In this document: in pieces, positions 8,863-17,776 of the stretch | Numbering within the stretch: position 1 is the first letter of the stretch | Layout of the letters: each line of letters begins with the position of its first letter | Origin: Microthrix sp041394405 | GTDB lineage: Bacteria; Actinomycetota; Acidimicrobiia; Acidimicrobiales; Microtrichaceae | Direction: 5' to 3' | Assembly: GCA_041394405.1 (NCBI GenBank) | Contig: JAWKIF010000015.1 | Coordinates: 1 to 64,000 of the forward strand | Length of the DNA stretch: 64,000 bases | Position numbers and translations under genes: made by a program | The notes under the pieces: model-generated | What the model was told of the DNA's origin: nothing | Database searches by the model: none | What the model saw: only the letters and a program-made list of their open reading frames with translations

Positions 8863-11768
8863 GGCCATGCCTTGTAGTCATCTATCACACGTTCAAGCTC
8901 CCTCACCAGGCCTTCCAACTCGGAAATCCTCATTGAATTGAGCGTGGAATCTTGCGGGGTCAGGGTCTTCATATTGCGGATGCACGCCTGGGCCAGGTCG
9001 AGATGCGGTTTGAGGTCCTGACGGTCGGTGAGCCGCTCTGCCTCTACCTGCAGTCGAGGGAGCGAACCCTCATGCAATTCGTCGCGTGTGATGCGCTCGA
9101 GCTTGGCGCCGTCCCTCGTGACCACCGTCAGCCGGCCCTTGATGGAGGCGAAGATCGCTCGCGAGAAGCCCTCGTACGTCAGCTCCATCCACGGAGGCGC
9201 CTCCGGCGCGTGAATCGACCTGAACTCGCTGAGCGGCACAAAGACTCGCTGCTCATACTCGTGTTGGGGCCTCCAACTCTTCGTCGTTGCATTGTGACCG
9301 GCCTGCTGCCCGAAGCCCAGGCACGAGAGCAGGTAGACCTGTTCGGGACGCAGCCACGCTCTGAGCTGGCCCTGCGACAAGGCCGCTGCGATCTCTGCCG
9401 CAGTCGCGGCATCCGCGAGGGAGTCGAGAAGCATGGCAATCAGCCCGTCAGCCAGATGCTGCAACTCCCGCACGAACCAGGCGTCGCTCCGCCGCTCCTC
9501 CGAGACGCTGGTGAAGCACCCAACAAGCTCATCGCTACGAACCGGTCGCGCGCTGTAGGCCTTGACCAAAAGCAGGTACAGACTGCGTGGGTGGTCGAAT
9601 TCGCCGCCCCGCTTCGACAGTTCTGTGACCAACTTGGGGGCGCCACCACGCGCCTTCGACAACAACCGCGCGTAGGTGTCGACATCGCAAACTGCCAGGG
9701 CCTCGCTCGCGAGTGCGATCAGATCTGACGACCATTGGTCGATCCCGCTCGCTCCAGGAGCCTCGACCGCACGGAGTAGCGCCGCCCACGAGAGTGGAGC
9801 GACCATCTCCTTCGCCAGGTGCGTCCAATAGTGGCGAGCCGCATCAGGCTTGGCCGCCTCGGCCAAGATGGCGGCGTTCAGCCACAGTCCCTGGGAGTAG
9901 TTCCCGCTGAGTTGGGTTTCCAACAGGTCGTAGGCCTCACTGGAGCGGTCGAGCGCCCGAAGAGCCGCCCCCGTCAGGCTGGCGGCTTCAGCCCGAAAGG
10001 CGGGGTCGTGAGTCGTCTTCACCAGCGACCGGCCAACCTCGACCGCCCGATCCATGGACTCGTCGGCGACAAGCCCGGCGAGTTCCTGGAGCGCTACCCA
10101 GTCTGCGTATCGGATACCACTCCGCCGTTGCGCATCGCTCAGTTGAATGTTGCCCCGCCGGGCACTCTCGATGAACAGGTTCCACAACGACGGATCTTGG
10201 ACAACCTCATCTGGAAGCACCAAACGACGCCCCTCGGCTGCCAGGCCTTGGGCCTCGACTGCCGCGGCGATGGCACTCCGCGCAGTGGGACGGAGACGCT
10301 GGAGTGCGACCTCCTCACCGGCGACGACGTGAAGGAGCTCTTGGTAGTGATTGACCGCGTCACCGGCCGGTAGCCCATCAAGTGAGGCCTCATCGCCGGT
10401 CAGGAAGGCCCGCCGAGCGAGCTCATCGACATGCTCCGCCCGCTCCAGGGCGTCGAGGTCCAGCGCCCCCGGCCGGAGCCGCGCCTCCAGATAGGTACGA
10501 TCGGCCTCCCCGAGGTGGTCGAAGGCCGTGACCGGGTCAAGAGAGCCCACTTCGACTAGCTCGTCGAGCAGGACTGCCGACAACAGACGCACACGTTCGG
10601 CCGGGAACCCCTCGGAGCGGTTCAAGTAGAGCGACAACGCAGTCCAAGCGGGATGCTGTTGATCGGGTGGCCTACCCGGAACTCCGTCCCGGAGACGGTC
10701 GGCTGTGTCCGTCCAGTAGCGCCCGCGATCTCCGTACCCCCGTTTGACCAGCACGGCGCCGAAACGCCGAATCGCACGCTCGGGCGGGTCGACCATCGCC
10801 GACTTGACTACGTCGCGCTCGGCCAACCGCTCGGGGTCGGACGACCCAGCCAGGGCGGCCTCGACAACCGGCCTCCACTGCTCGGGCTGATCGACGATGT
10901 GGGCGATGCACCTGAGGCACAGCCCCAATCTGTCGGGGTAGCCGCTCGCCGGGAGTTCGACGAGATGTCGGCGCACACCGTCGAAGTCGCCGTCGGTCGC
11001 CGCATGGTGGGCTCGGCGCCACGACTTCTCAGAAGACGTCAGACCGACCCAGTCGAACACCTCGGGCCAGCCCATGGAGAGCGCCTCGTCAGCCACTCGC
11101 CGCATGGCACCGACACTGGCGTTTGCCCAGCTTCCGGCAACTCGAACGAGCTCAGGTGGGTCCCAGGAGGCTTTGACCTCGCCGCATTGGGCCTGCCTTG
11201 CTGCGTGCTGCAGGCGGGCCGAAGGTGACAGATCCGGGCGTGACCATCGCTGATCCACGGCCGGCAGCCCGGCCACCAGAATCACCTGGGAATCCTCGGC
11301 CGAGAAATGCAACTGCACGGCGTGTTCGTCCGCGGCAACGCAGATGCCGCGCTTCTTGTTGACGAGCAGCTTGCCCGGGACCGCGAACACGAGCCCGACA
11401 TAGCTCGGAGGAACGTTGGGTGCGTCAAGTCGCCACCCACATGTTTCGCACGTATCTGCTGAACCGGTTTCCGGGGTGCCACACGCACGGCACCAGTTCG
11501 ACACAGCTGGCGCGCTGGTGGCTGATGGCGCAGGCGCACCCGCCTCGTACCACGGCGACGAAATCGAAACCTGGGTACTCGATCCGCCTTCGGGAGGCTC
11601 CGAGGTCGACTCGACGGAAATCTCGGCGGCAGCCGGCTCTTCGGAGGAACCGGTCGGGCCAGCGGGGGAGGGGGTCGTTGCGGGAACCTCCGCGTCCGGC
11701 ATGTCATCGGTCGGTTCGGAGTCCGGCGGAGCAGGGCTCCACGGTGACACTCGCTGGGGCTTCACCAC
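8859..11768 (-). CDS. Large zinc-ribbon protein with helical-repeat body
   Basis: About 969 residues from the GTG at 11768, which has a G-rich ribosome site (GGGGGA) 6 bases upstream; the frame stays open to 11882 and an ATG lies at 11702, so the start is uncertain. After a Pro/Ser/Glu-rich N-terminus comes a treble-clef or zinc-ribbon segment CRACG...CETCG, then a long alpha-helical region rich in Leu/Ala/Glu/Arg reminiscent of TPR-like repeats, and a C-terminal part ending in a probable coiled coil (SELEGLVRELERVIDDY). No catalytic motif is visible. As the first gene of the run it may be the scaffold that organises the kinase, phosphatase and VWA proteins (inference). Confidence 0.65.
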   Translation of the reverse strand: MVKPQRVSPWSPAPPDSEPTDDMPDAEVPATTPSPAGPTGSSEEPAAAEISVESTSEPPEGGSSTQVSISSPWYEAGAPAPSATSAPAVSNWCRACGTPETGSADTCETCGWRLDAPNVPPSYVGLVFAVPGKLLVNKKRGICVAADEHAVQLHFSAEDSQVILVAGLPAVDQRWSRPDLSPSARLQHAARQAQCGEVKASWDPPELVRVAGSWANASVGAMRRVADEALSMGWPEVFDWVGLTSSEKSWRRAHHAATDGDFDGVRRHLVELPASGYPDRLGLCLRCIAHIVDQPEQWRPVVEAALAGSSDPERLAERDVVKSAMVDPPERAIRRFGAVLVKRGYGDRGRYWTDTADRLRDGVPGRPPDQQHPAWTALSLYLNRSEGFPAERVRLLSAVLLDELVEVGSLDPVTAFDHLGEADRTYLEARLRPGALDLDALERAEHVDELARRAFLTGDEASLDGLPAGDAVNHYQELLHVVAGEEVALQRLRPTARSAIAAAVEAQGLAAEGRRLVLPDEVVQDPSLWNLFIESARRGNIQLSDAQRRSGIRYADWVALQELAGLVADESMDRAVEVGRSLVKTTHDPAFRAEAASLTGAALRALDRSSEAYDLLETQLSGNYSQGLWLNAAILAEAAKPDAARHYWTHLAKEMVAPLSWAALLRAVEAPGASGIDQWSSDLIALASEALAVCDVDTYARLLSKARGGAPKLVTELSKRGGEFDHPRSLYLLLVKAYSARPVRSDELVGCFTSVSEERRSDAWFVRELQHLADGLIAMLLDSLADAATAAEIAAALSQGQLRAWLRPEQVYLLSCLGFGQQAGHNATTKSWRPQHEYEQRVFVPLSEFRSIHAPEAPPWMELTYEGFSRAIFASIKGRLTVVTRDGAKLERITRDELHEGSLPRLQVEAERLTDRQDLKPHLDLAQACIRNMKTLTPQDSTLNSMRISELEGLVRELERVIDDYKAWP

Positions 11769-12123
11769 CCCCTGTCCCCCATGGCTCCATGCCGGGCCTG
11801 CCCGTGAGGAAGCCGTAGGGTCGCGCCCATCAACCCCAACACGGACCAGCTGCCTGCGAACACGTCCCCTCCTAGAGGGCAACGTACGTTTGCAGCCGAA
11901 GGCGAGTCAAAGTGCCATGGCCCGGTCACGTCGCCCATCTCGGCAAGGAGTTCCCGGGCTCCGACGACCCGGTCGGACTGACCCATCGGTGAGGAGCCAG
12001 CCAACAAAGTTCGCCCGACGAGCCGGTACCCACATTCCAGGCATCGGTTCCGCGTCATCACACGAGCCGATGGATTACCCTGCGGCTCAGCTGAGAGCAG
12101 CGACGAGCCCGGGGAGGCCATCC

Positions 12124-12798
12124 ATGACCGATGAACCGCCAAACCCAGCATCCGGTAACCCACCGCCCGGCGGGCCACCACCGCCACCTGGGCAACAGCC
12201 GCCACCGCAGCAGCCCCCGCCCGCCCCGGGGCAGCCGGCACCGCCCCCACATGCCCCGGCGGGCGGCTACCAGCAGCCTCCCCCCGCGCCGGGGTACCCA
12301 CAACAGCCTCCTCAACCCGGGTACCAGATGCAGCAGCCGCCCCAAGGGGGCTACCCGCCGCAACCGGGTCCGGCCAAGAGCAACGCGGGTTGCCTCAAGG
12401 TCGGCCTCATCGTCCTGGCCGTGCTCGTCGTGTTCGGCCTGCTGGGCGTCGGGTGCCTGGCCTTTGGCGCCAACCAGGTCGTCGACGAGTTCGACAAGCA
12501 GACGGGAGTCGCCGACAGCTCCGACTACGAGCTGACGGGCCCCGAGTGCGTGAACGAGGAATTCGTGGGCCCCAAGGCCACGGGGACCCTGAAGAACACC
12601 TCCAGCGAAGCCCAGGGGTTTGAGGTCTCGGTGCGGTTCACCGACGCCGACGGCAACCTCATCTCCGAGGACTCCACCTTCACCGATTCCATCGACGTGG
12701 ATCAGACCGCCAACTGGGAGGTGTCCACGTTCGAATCGGCCGATGGCGAGATCAAGTGCGAGGTGGCCGAGGTGAACTACTCACTCTTCGACGGCTAG
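12124..12798 (+). CDS. Proline-rich membrane-anchored FxLYD-like protein
   Basis: 224 residues. The start is the ATG at 12124, 8 bases after a strong GGGGAGG site, although the frame is open much further upstream. Residues 1-85 are a Pro/Gln/Gly-rich cytosolic repeat region (PPPPPGQQPP, GYQQPPPAP, GYPQQPPQ), followed by KSNAGCLKVG, one membrane helix (about 94-115) and an extracellular beta domain of about 100 residues with GTLKNTSSEA and VSVRFTDADGN. That pattern is typical of FxLYD/DUF3426-like domains found in actinobacterial envelope proteins. Function unknown. Confidence 0.75.
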   Translation: MTDEPPNPASGNPPPGGPPPPPGQQPPPQQPPPAPGQPAPPPHAPAGGYQQPPPAPGYPQQPPQPGYQMQQPPQGGYPPQPGPAKSNAGCLKVGLIVLAVLVVFGLLGVGCLAFGANQVVDEFDKQTGVADSSDYELTGPECVNEEFVGPKATGTLKNTSSEAQGFEVSVRFTDADGNLISEDSTFTDSIDVDQTANWEVSTFESADGEIKCEVAEVNYSLFDG

Positions 12799-12842
12799 TC
12801 GGGCCCACTTCGGCAGGGCCCGCTTCGGTACCCTGAGCGCTC

Positions 12843-13496
12843 ATGACCGAGCCCGAGGCGCCGTCGTCCAACCGAAGTCAGGTGCGGGTGGTGCTGTGCG
12901 ACGACCACCCCATCTGGCGTTCCGGCGTGCGGGCCGACCTGGGCGAGAACTTCTGGGTGGTGGGCGAGGCCGGCGACGCCGGCGAGGCCATCGCCGTCAT
13001 CGGCGACACCAAGCCCGACCTGGTGGTATGCGACCTGCACATGCCCGGGGGTGGCGGCATCAAGGTTGCCAAGGAATGCGGCGAGGCCACCAGGGTGGTC
13101 ATGTTGACCGTCTCCGAACAGGAGCGGGACCTCCTGGACGCCGTGGCCGCCGGCGCCGCCGGCTATCTCGTGAAGTCCACCCCGCCCGACGAGCTCCGCG
13201 ATGGCCTGTGGCGCGCCGCCCAGGGCGAGCCGGTGTTCAGCCCGGCGCTGGCGGCGCTGGTGCTGGGCGAGTTCCGGCGGCTGGCCAAGGGCACCGAGAG
13301 CCACTCCGCCCTCTCGGATCGCGAACGTGAGGTGCTGACCTACGTGGCCCGTGGCCACACCTACAAAGAGATCGGCGAGGAGCTGTTCATCGCCGGCAAG
13401 ACCGTGGAGAACCACGTGCGCAACATCCTCTCCAAGCTGCACCTCAACCGCCGCCAGGAGCTTGTCCGCTACGCCGTCGAACACGGCCTGGACTGA
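12843..13496 (+). CDS. NarL/FixJ-type response regulator
   Basis: 217 residues. The receiver domain spans about 13-130 with acidic residues CDDH (19-22), phosphoacceptor Asp in VVCDLHMPG (about D64), a Thr in MLTVSE and the conserved Lys in GYLVKS. A LuxR-type helix-turn-helix follows (LSDREREVLTYVARGHTYKEI; recognition helix around KTVENHVRNILSKL). No histidine kinase gene is adjacent, so it is an orphan regulator here. It starts 44 bases after the FxLYD-like gene on the same strand and could be co-transcribed with it. Confidence 0.92.
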   Translation: MTEPEAPSSNRSQVRVVLCDDHPIWRSGVRADLGENFWVVGEAGDAGEAIAVIGDTKPDLVVCDLHMPGGGGIKVAKECGEATRVVMLTVSEQERDLLDAVAAGAAGYLVKSTPPDELRDGLWRAAQGEPVFSPALAALVLGEFRRLAKGTESHSALSDREREVLTYVARGHTYKEIGEELFIAGKTVENHVRNILSKLHLNRRQELVRYAVEHGLD

Positions 13497-13556
13497 CAGC
13501 AACACGGAAGTGACGCCCAAAGGCAGTTAGCCGCAGTCTCTGTTCCGTTGGGGCAA

Positions 13557-14303
13557 TCAGATCCCAGCGATGCCCAGAGCAACCTTCTGTTGATAGTCCA
13601 GCGACAGGAAGGACCAGGGGGATGCGAGGGCTTCCCACTCTCCCGGGGCCGTTCCGCCGAGCAGGAAGGTGCCGGTCAGCCGCCCGTTGCCCAGGTCCCA
13701 ATCCGCATCGCTCGGCGCGGTGACCAGGTCTCCGACGCGCACCGCCTCACCCTCTATCGAGGTCTGCACTTCGGTGACGTGAGCAGTCAAACCGTCGGCC
13801 GACCCCTCGAGCGAAAGGACGGCGAATGCACCTGCGGTCGGGAGCATCGACCTGAGTTCAGCGTAGGTATGACTGGTGGGGAACTCAGGGCCACCCTGGT
13901 GAAGTCGGACCGCGGTCCTCGGGGTGAATGTGCCCGGGGGAACGAGCAGTTGATAGCCATCGCTCGTTCGAGCGAGAGCAAAGACCTGTCGATCCCCGGT
14001 GAAGGGTCCGAAGAAACCCTGAGGGTCGACAAGTACGTTGCGCTCCGCCTGGGACCCACTCCCTGGGACCTCACCGACGAGCGTCTCGGAGAAGGAAATC
14101 TTGAGGTCAGGTCCTTCGGATGTCCCCACGCCCCAGACGATGGCGTCAGCTTCTCGGATTCTCTGTTCGTACATCGGATCTCTACGTTCCATTGATTCTT
14201 CCTTTTCGAGTGTGCGAGCAGTTTGTGAACACGCCGGAGCAACAAGCACCAATAGAGAGAGAGCGGCCCGGTATGGCCAGCCGCAATGCCAGTTATTTGG
14301 CAT
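13557..14303 (-). CDS. Putative lipoprotein paired with the calpain-like protease
   Basis: 248 residues from the ATG at 14303, which lies inside the end of the calpain gene (11-base overlap, out of frame); a TTG two codons earlier is possible. The N-terminus is a signal peptide (YRAALSLLVLVAPAC) with a likely lipobox Cys, so the protein is probably lipid-anchored on the outer face of the membrane. The mature part is a beta-rich globular domain with no enzyme motif that I recognise. Tight overlap with a predicted secreted protease makes an immunity or inhibitor role plausible (inference). Base use here is less GC-rich than the flanking metabolic genes. Confidence 0.65.
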   Translation of the reverse strand: MPNNWHCGWPYRAALSLLVLVAPACSQTARTLEKEESMERRDPMYEQRIREADAIVWGVGTSEGPDLKISFSETLVGEVPGSGSQAERNVLVDPQGFFGPFTGDRQVFALARTSDGYQLLVPPGTFTPRTAVRLHQGGPEFPTSHTYAELRSMLPTAGAFAVLSLEGSADGLTAHVTEVQTSIEGEAVRVGDLVTAPSDADWDLGNGRLTGTFLLGGTAPGEWEALASPWSFLSLDYQQKVALGIAGI

Positions 14304-15408
14304 ATTCAAGATCGTCCCACCCTGATGTGAAATCCTCTACGGGAATTCGGAGCACGCCCTGGCCCAGCGAGTTGGCACTTGAACTCTTCGGAGTCCAACT
14401 CGTGAGTTCCTTCTCTGAAATCCCGACGCTGTTCCAAAGATCTTCATTTCCCGAATACGGATTGGTGCCCCAGGGGTTGCGCACCGTGACGTATTTCTCG
14501 TTGGCGTCGAGAACCGTCCAGGCGTGCCCAAACCGGTGCCCCTCTGCGTCGGTACCCGAGGACGAGGCGGTGACTGGCTTTGAATCAGAGAGTTGCCCCT
14601 GGATGAGCTTCACGATGCTGTCGTTGGAAGGGTCCCGTCGCAAGCGGGGGTTGAGCGCCAGAGTGTCGACCTCGTAGCCCCCCAGCACCCTGAACGCGTC
14701 CCCAGCATGGCCCCCCTCAATCCCGCCGAAGCCATCCCTGGCCCTCATGGCATACGCCTTCTCGAGGATTGCCGGCCACAGCGCACCGCTGGAGACACCA
14801 GCGTACGCGGGATTCTGAGCGCCATCGACGTAGAGGTCGGCATCGACGGTCACCTGCTCGCCATCGGCGAAGGTAACGGTGTAGGTCCCATCTTGATTGT
14901 CCTTGATCATGCGTTGCAGCCGCGCTCGTCCACCGGAGGTGCTTGCCATCGACGCCATGGCCGCGGCCAACCAACAATCACCGAGGCCCCCCTGCGAGAC
15001 ATCGCTTGGAGAAGGGCCATCCTCTGAGGAGTAGAGAGGGACAGAAGCGAAGTTCTTCTTCCCATGGGAGTCTCGTTTTGCATCGCTGCTGTGATCATCT
15101 GTCAGGAACCCCTGCTTGGGTTCTTTCAGGTCGACCCAGTGCAACAAGTTGGACTTCTTGCGCTGATCCTGAGCGTTTTCGATGAGAATCGTACGCAGTC
15201 GGGTGAGCGCTCGAACTTGTGATCCGAACTGGGCGGAGACCTCGCTTCGCCACGAAGCGCGAAGCTCGTCGGAATGAGGACCTTCCCAGTCCAGCCGAGC
15301 GATCGAGTCTTCAAGGTCGTCCTGCAAACTGGCAAGCTTGCTACGACCATCGGAGAAGAGTTGAGCTACTCCGTCCAGGGCATCGGGATCGCAGCCGATC
15401 GAACTCAT
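14293..15408 (-). CDS. WXG100-like N-terminus fused to a calpain-type (C2) cysteine protease
   Basis: 371 residues from the ATG at 15408; an in-frame GTG at 15471 would add 21 residues. The N-terminal 90 residues look like a WXG100 helical hairpin with the central turn LDWEGPHSDEL and long amphipathic helices on each side. The catalytic domain shows the calpain Cys motif GGLGDCWLAAA, the His motif GHAWTVLDA and the Asn motif VRNPWG, all in the right order, so it is probably active. WXG100 fusions are typical cargo for type VII (ESX) secretion; no ESX core gene is in the window. The downstream lipoprotein gene overlaps this one. Confidence 0.85.
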   Translation of the reverse strand: MSSIGCDPDALDGVAQLFSDGRSKLASLQDDLEDSIARLDWEGPHSDELRASWRSEVSAQFGSQVRALTRLRTILIENAQDQRKKSNLLHWVDLKEPKQGFLTDDHSSDAKRDSHGKKNFASVPLYSSEDGPSPSDVSQGGLGDCWLAAAMASMASTSGGRARLQRMIKDNQDGTYTVTFADGEQVTVDADLYVDGAQNPAYAGVSSGALWPAILEKAYAMRARDGFGGIEGGHAGDAFRVLGGYEVDTLALNPRLRRDPSNDSIVKLIQGQLSDSKPVTASSSGTDAEGHRFGHAWTVLDANEKYVTVRNPWGTNPYSGNEDLWNSVGISEKELTSWTPKSSSANSLGQGVLRIPVEDFTSGWDDLEYAK

Positions 15409-15522
15409 TGCGCGGGGTTCAAGGGGATGCGGGCAGCCATGCGCAGACCATACCTTCAGTTCCTCCGACACGCCGGTTGCGATGGGTTGGCGACGACAGC
15501 GCTGTATCGGCGTGAAGGCAGC

Positions 15523-15885
15523 TCAGGCGAGGCGCTCCATCAGCTCGATGCGGTTGCCGAACGGGTCGGAGAGGTGCACCCGCTCGTAGCCTTCCAGCTG
15601 GACGTCGCGCCGGATCTCGACGCCCACACCCTCCAACCGGCCCACCAGCTCGGCCAGGTCGTCCACGAGCAACGCCGGGTGGGCCTTGCGCGCGGGCCGG
15701 AAGTCGGCCTCCACCCCGAGGTGAACCTGGACGGCGCCCTCGAACCAGCAGCCGCCTCGCGCCGCCAGCGGTTCGGGTTTGGGCACGCGGACCAGCCCCA
15801 GCAGGCCCGAGTAGAACGCCTCCGCCGCCGATTCCTCCCCCGCCGGCATGGCGAGTTGCACGTGGTCGATGCCGATGATGCCCAT
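15523..15885 (-). CDS. VOC/glyoxalase-superfamily protein
   Basis: 120 residues from the ATG at 15885, which places the conserved start MGIIGIDHVQLAMP at the N-terminus. The frame is open further upstream, but that part is Arg/Gly-rich and overlaps the divergent Nudix promoter. Paired beta-alpha-beta-beta-beta motifs are visible: IDHVQLAMP with a metal-ligand His, FYSGLLGL, HPALLVDDLAELVGRL and LSDPFGNRIELME, whose last Glu is the usual metal ligand. The substrate cannot be predicted; VOC members include dioxygenases, lyases and resistance proteins. Confidence 0.85.
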   Translation of the reverse strand: MGIIGIDHVQLAMPAGEESAAEAFYSGLLGLVRVPKPEPLAARGGCWFEGAVQVHLGVEADFRPARKAHPALLVDDLAELVGRLEGVGVEIRRDVQLEGYERVHLSDPFGNRIELMERLA

Positions 15886-15954
15886 CGTGAGATGATGGCC
15901 CATTCGCCGGGCGCCCGCTCGGCCAGATCCCCGGAGCCCCATGGACACCCTCAC

Positions 15955-16887
15955 GTGAGCACCACCCCACGCGAACTGCCGGTGCGCGTCGGCGCCTACG
16001 GGCTGATCACCCGCGACGGCCCTGCCGGGCTGGAGGTGCTGCTCACCCACTGCGCCCCGTCCAGCCGCTTCCCCGGCCAGTGGGCGCTACCCGGAGGCGG
16101 CATCGACTGGGGTGAACACCCGCGCGACACGGTGGTGCGGGAGCTGACCGAGGAGACCTCGCTGGACGGCACGCCCGGCCGGCTGCTGGCGTGCCGCAGC
16201 CAGCTGATGGAGCCCTACGACCGCTGGCCGGCCGGCAAGGCCGTCGGTTTGATCTTCGCCATGCGAGTGGGCGAGGGCGAACCGAGGGTGGCCGACCCCA
16301 CCGAAACCGCCGACGCCGTGGCCTGGCATCCGCTGTCCGACCTGCCCACGCTGGCCTGGAACGCTGCTGCGTCGCTGGAGCTCCTCGATGCGGGCGCCCG
16401 AAGCCAGGAACCATCCGAGGATCGGCCCGGGCCCGGGCTGGGCGTGCCCCGCCGCCCCCGCAGCTCGCGCCGCCGCCTCGGCGCCTACGCCATCGCCACC
16501 AACCACGAGGGCGAGGTGCCCCGGGTTCTGCTGACGAAGCTGGCTGCGGACGATCCCGAGGCCGACAGCTGGAACCTTCCCGGCGGCGGGGTGAAGCCCG
16601 AGGAGTCGCCGCTGGAGGCGCTGACCCGGGAGTTCCACGAAGAGACCGGGCTGATCCCCGCCGACGTCGCCGTGCACGACGTCGACTCCCGGGTGTATGA
16701 GGCCTGGGGCTCCAAGCAGGTGAAACACAGCATCGGCGTGATCTACCGGGCCACGGCGACGGGCACGCCCCGGGTGGTCGAGACCGGCGGCAGCACCGCC
16801 GAGGTGGCCTGGTGGCCAACCGACCAACTCGACGAGCTGCGGCTGTCCCAGCTGGCCCAGTCCGCCCTGGCGGACCACGTCTTCTGA
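15955..16887 (+). CDS. Tandem Nudix hydrolase
   Basis: 310 residues holding two complete Nudix domains. The first has a Nudix box GGGIDWGEHPRDTVV followed by RELTEETS (about residues 48-70); the second has GGGVKPEESPLEALT and REFHEETGL (about 205-228). Both keep the catalytic REx2EE glutamates, so both could hydrolyse nucleoside-diphosphate-linked substrates. A basic linker of about 30 residues joins them. The GTG at 15955 is chosen because similarity begins just after it; an in-frame ATG pair at 15892 is the alternative. It is divergent from the VOC gene. Substrates unknown. Confidence 0.85.
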   Translation: MSTTPRELPVRVGAYGLITRDGPAGLEVLLTHCAPSSRFPGQWALPGGGIDWGEHPRDTVVRELTEETSLDGTPGRLLACRSQLMEPYDRWPAGKAVGLIFAMRVGEGEPRVADPTETADAVAWHPLSDLPTLAWNAAASLELLDAGARSQEPSEDRPGPGLGVPRRPRSSRRRLGAYAIATNHEGEVPRVLLTKLAADDPEADSWNLPGGGVKPEESPLEALTREFHEETGLIPADVAVHDVDSRVYEAWGSKQVKHSIGVIYRATATGTPRVVETGGSTAEVAWWPTDQLDELRLSQLAQSALADHVF

Positions 16888-16912
16888 CACACCCGTTGAG
16901 AACCGGCCAGGC

Positions 16913-17776
16913 TCACTGGGTCGGCCGCGCCAACGCCAGGCGGCCTCGTTGACGCATCGACGCGGCCTGGCGAAACGAAGCGACCAACTGGGGGAAGCCC
17001 CCGAGCACCACCCGACGAACCCGCTGATCGGCCAACGGCGTGGTCAGGCCATAGCGCGGTGCTTCGACCTCCGGCTCGTACGTGCCGAACACGCGGTCCC
17101 AGACCATGGTGTGCCCACCGAAGTTCCTGTCGAGGTACTGCCCGTTCGACGCGTGATGCACCCGGTGGTTGGACGGTGTGGTGAACCAGCGGTCCAACCA
17201 CCCCATCCGGGAGATCATCTCGGTGTGCTGCAACTGGCCCACCATCAAGCTGAACGCACCCATCACCGGGTACAGGATGGGCGGGAACCCCAGGATCGGC
17301 GCCCAGAGCCCGGTGAAGGGCTTGTAGAACACCTCGGTCCACGGCATCCGCACGGCGGTGACGAACGTGAGCGACTCGGCGGAATGGTGCACCTGGTGGG
17401 AGGCCCACAGCACCGACACCCGGTGCTCGGCCCGATGGATCCAGTAGTAGGCAAAGTCGCCGATCAGCCAATAGGCCACCCACGTGACCGGGCTGCGCCA
17501 GGACCACTCGAAGATGCCGAGGTGGCGGTAGAGCCAGACGTAGCCGGCGACCGCCACCGAACCGCCGGCGGCCACCTTGATGGCCAGGTAGCCGAGGCCC
17601 ACCCCCACCGAGGTGGTGCTGTCCCGGCGGTTCCAGCGGCCGGTCCGAATGCTGACGATCAGCTCAACGACCACGAGCGTCAGCACCGAGGCGAACAGCA
17701 CGGCGTTGGCGTTGACGGGCAGCAGGCTACCGGTGGCCGGGTCGAGGGCGGGGGGTGAGAGCGGTGCGGCGAGCAT
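16913..17776 (-). CDS. Fatty acid hydroxylase / sterol desaturase family membrane oxygenase
   Basis: 287 residues with about four to five membrane helices. The di-iron histidine clusters of the superfamily are present: HRAEH (about 137-141), HQVHH (about 150-154), HTEM and NHRVHH (about 221-226). Members oxidise C-H bonds of lipids using a di-iron centre at the cytosolic membrane face. The start lies 50 bases inside the 3' end of the PhyH-type gene. Neighbouring lipid-modifying genes (PhyH, acyl desaturase) suggest action on a lipid or terpenoid, but the substrate is not evident. Confidence 0.88.
   Translation of the reverse strand: MLAAPLSPPALDPATGSLLPVNANAVLFASVLTLVVVELIVSIRTGRWNRRDSTTSVGVGLGYLAIKVAAGGSVAVAGYVWLYRHLGIFEWSWRSPVTWVAYWLIGDFAYYWIHRAEHRVSVLWASHQVHHSAESLTFVTAVRMPWTEVFYKPFTGLWAPILGFPPILYPVMGAFSLMVGQLQHTEMISRMGWLDRWFTTPSNHRVHHASNGQYLDRNFGGHTMVWDRVFGTYEPEVEAPRYGLTTPLADQRVRRVVLGGFPQLVASFRQAASMRQRGRLALARPTQ

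Noticed and set aside
11416..12123. Upstream in-frame extension of the FxLYD-like gene
   Set aside because: The extension is antisense to the large zinc-ribbon gene and a strong ribosome site marks the ATG at 12124.
15419..15480. Short ATG frame with GGAGGA upstream just before the calpain gene, considered as a leader peptide
   Set aside because: Only ten codons, no attenuator structure and no amino-acid bias; more likely chance.
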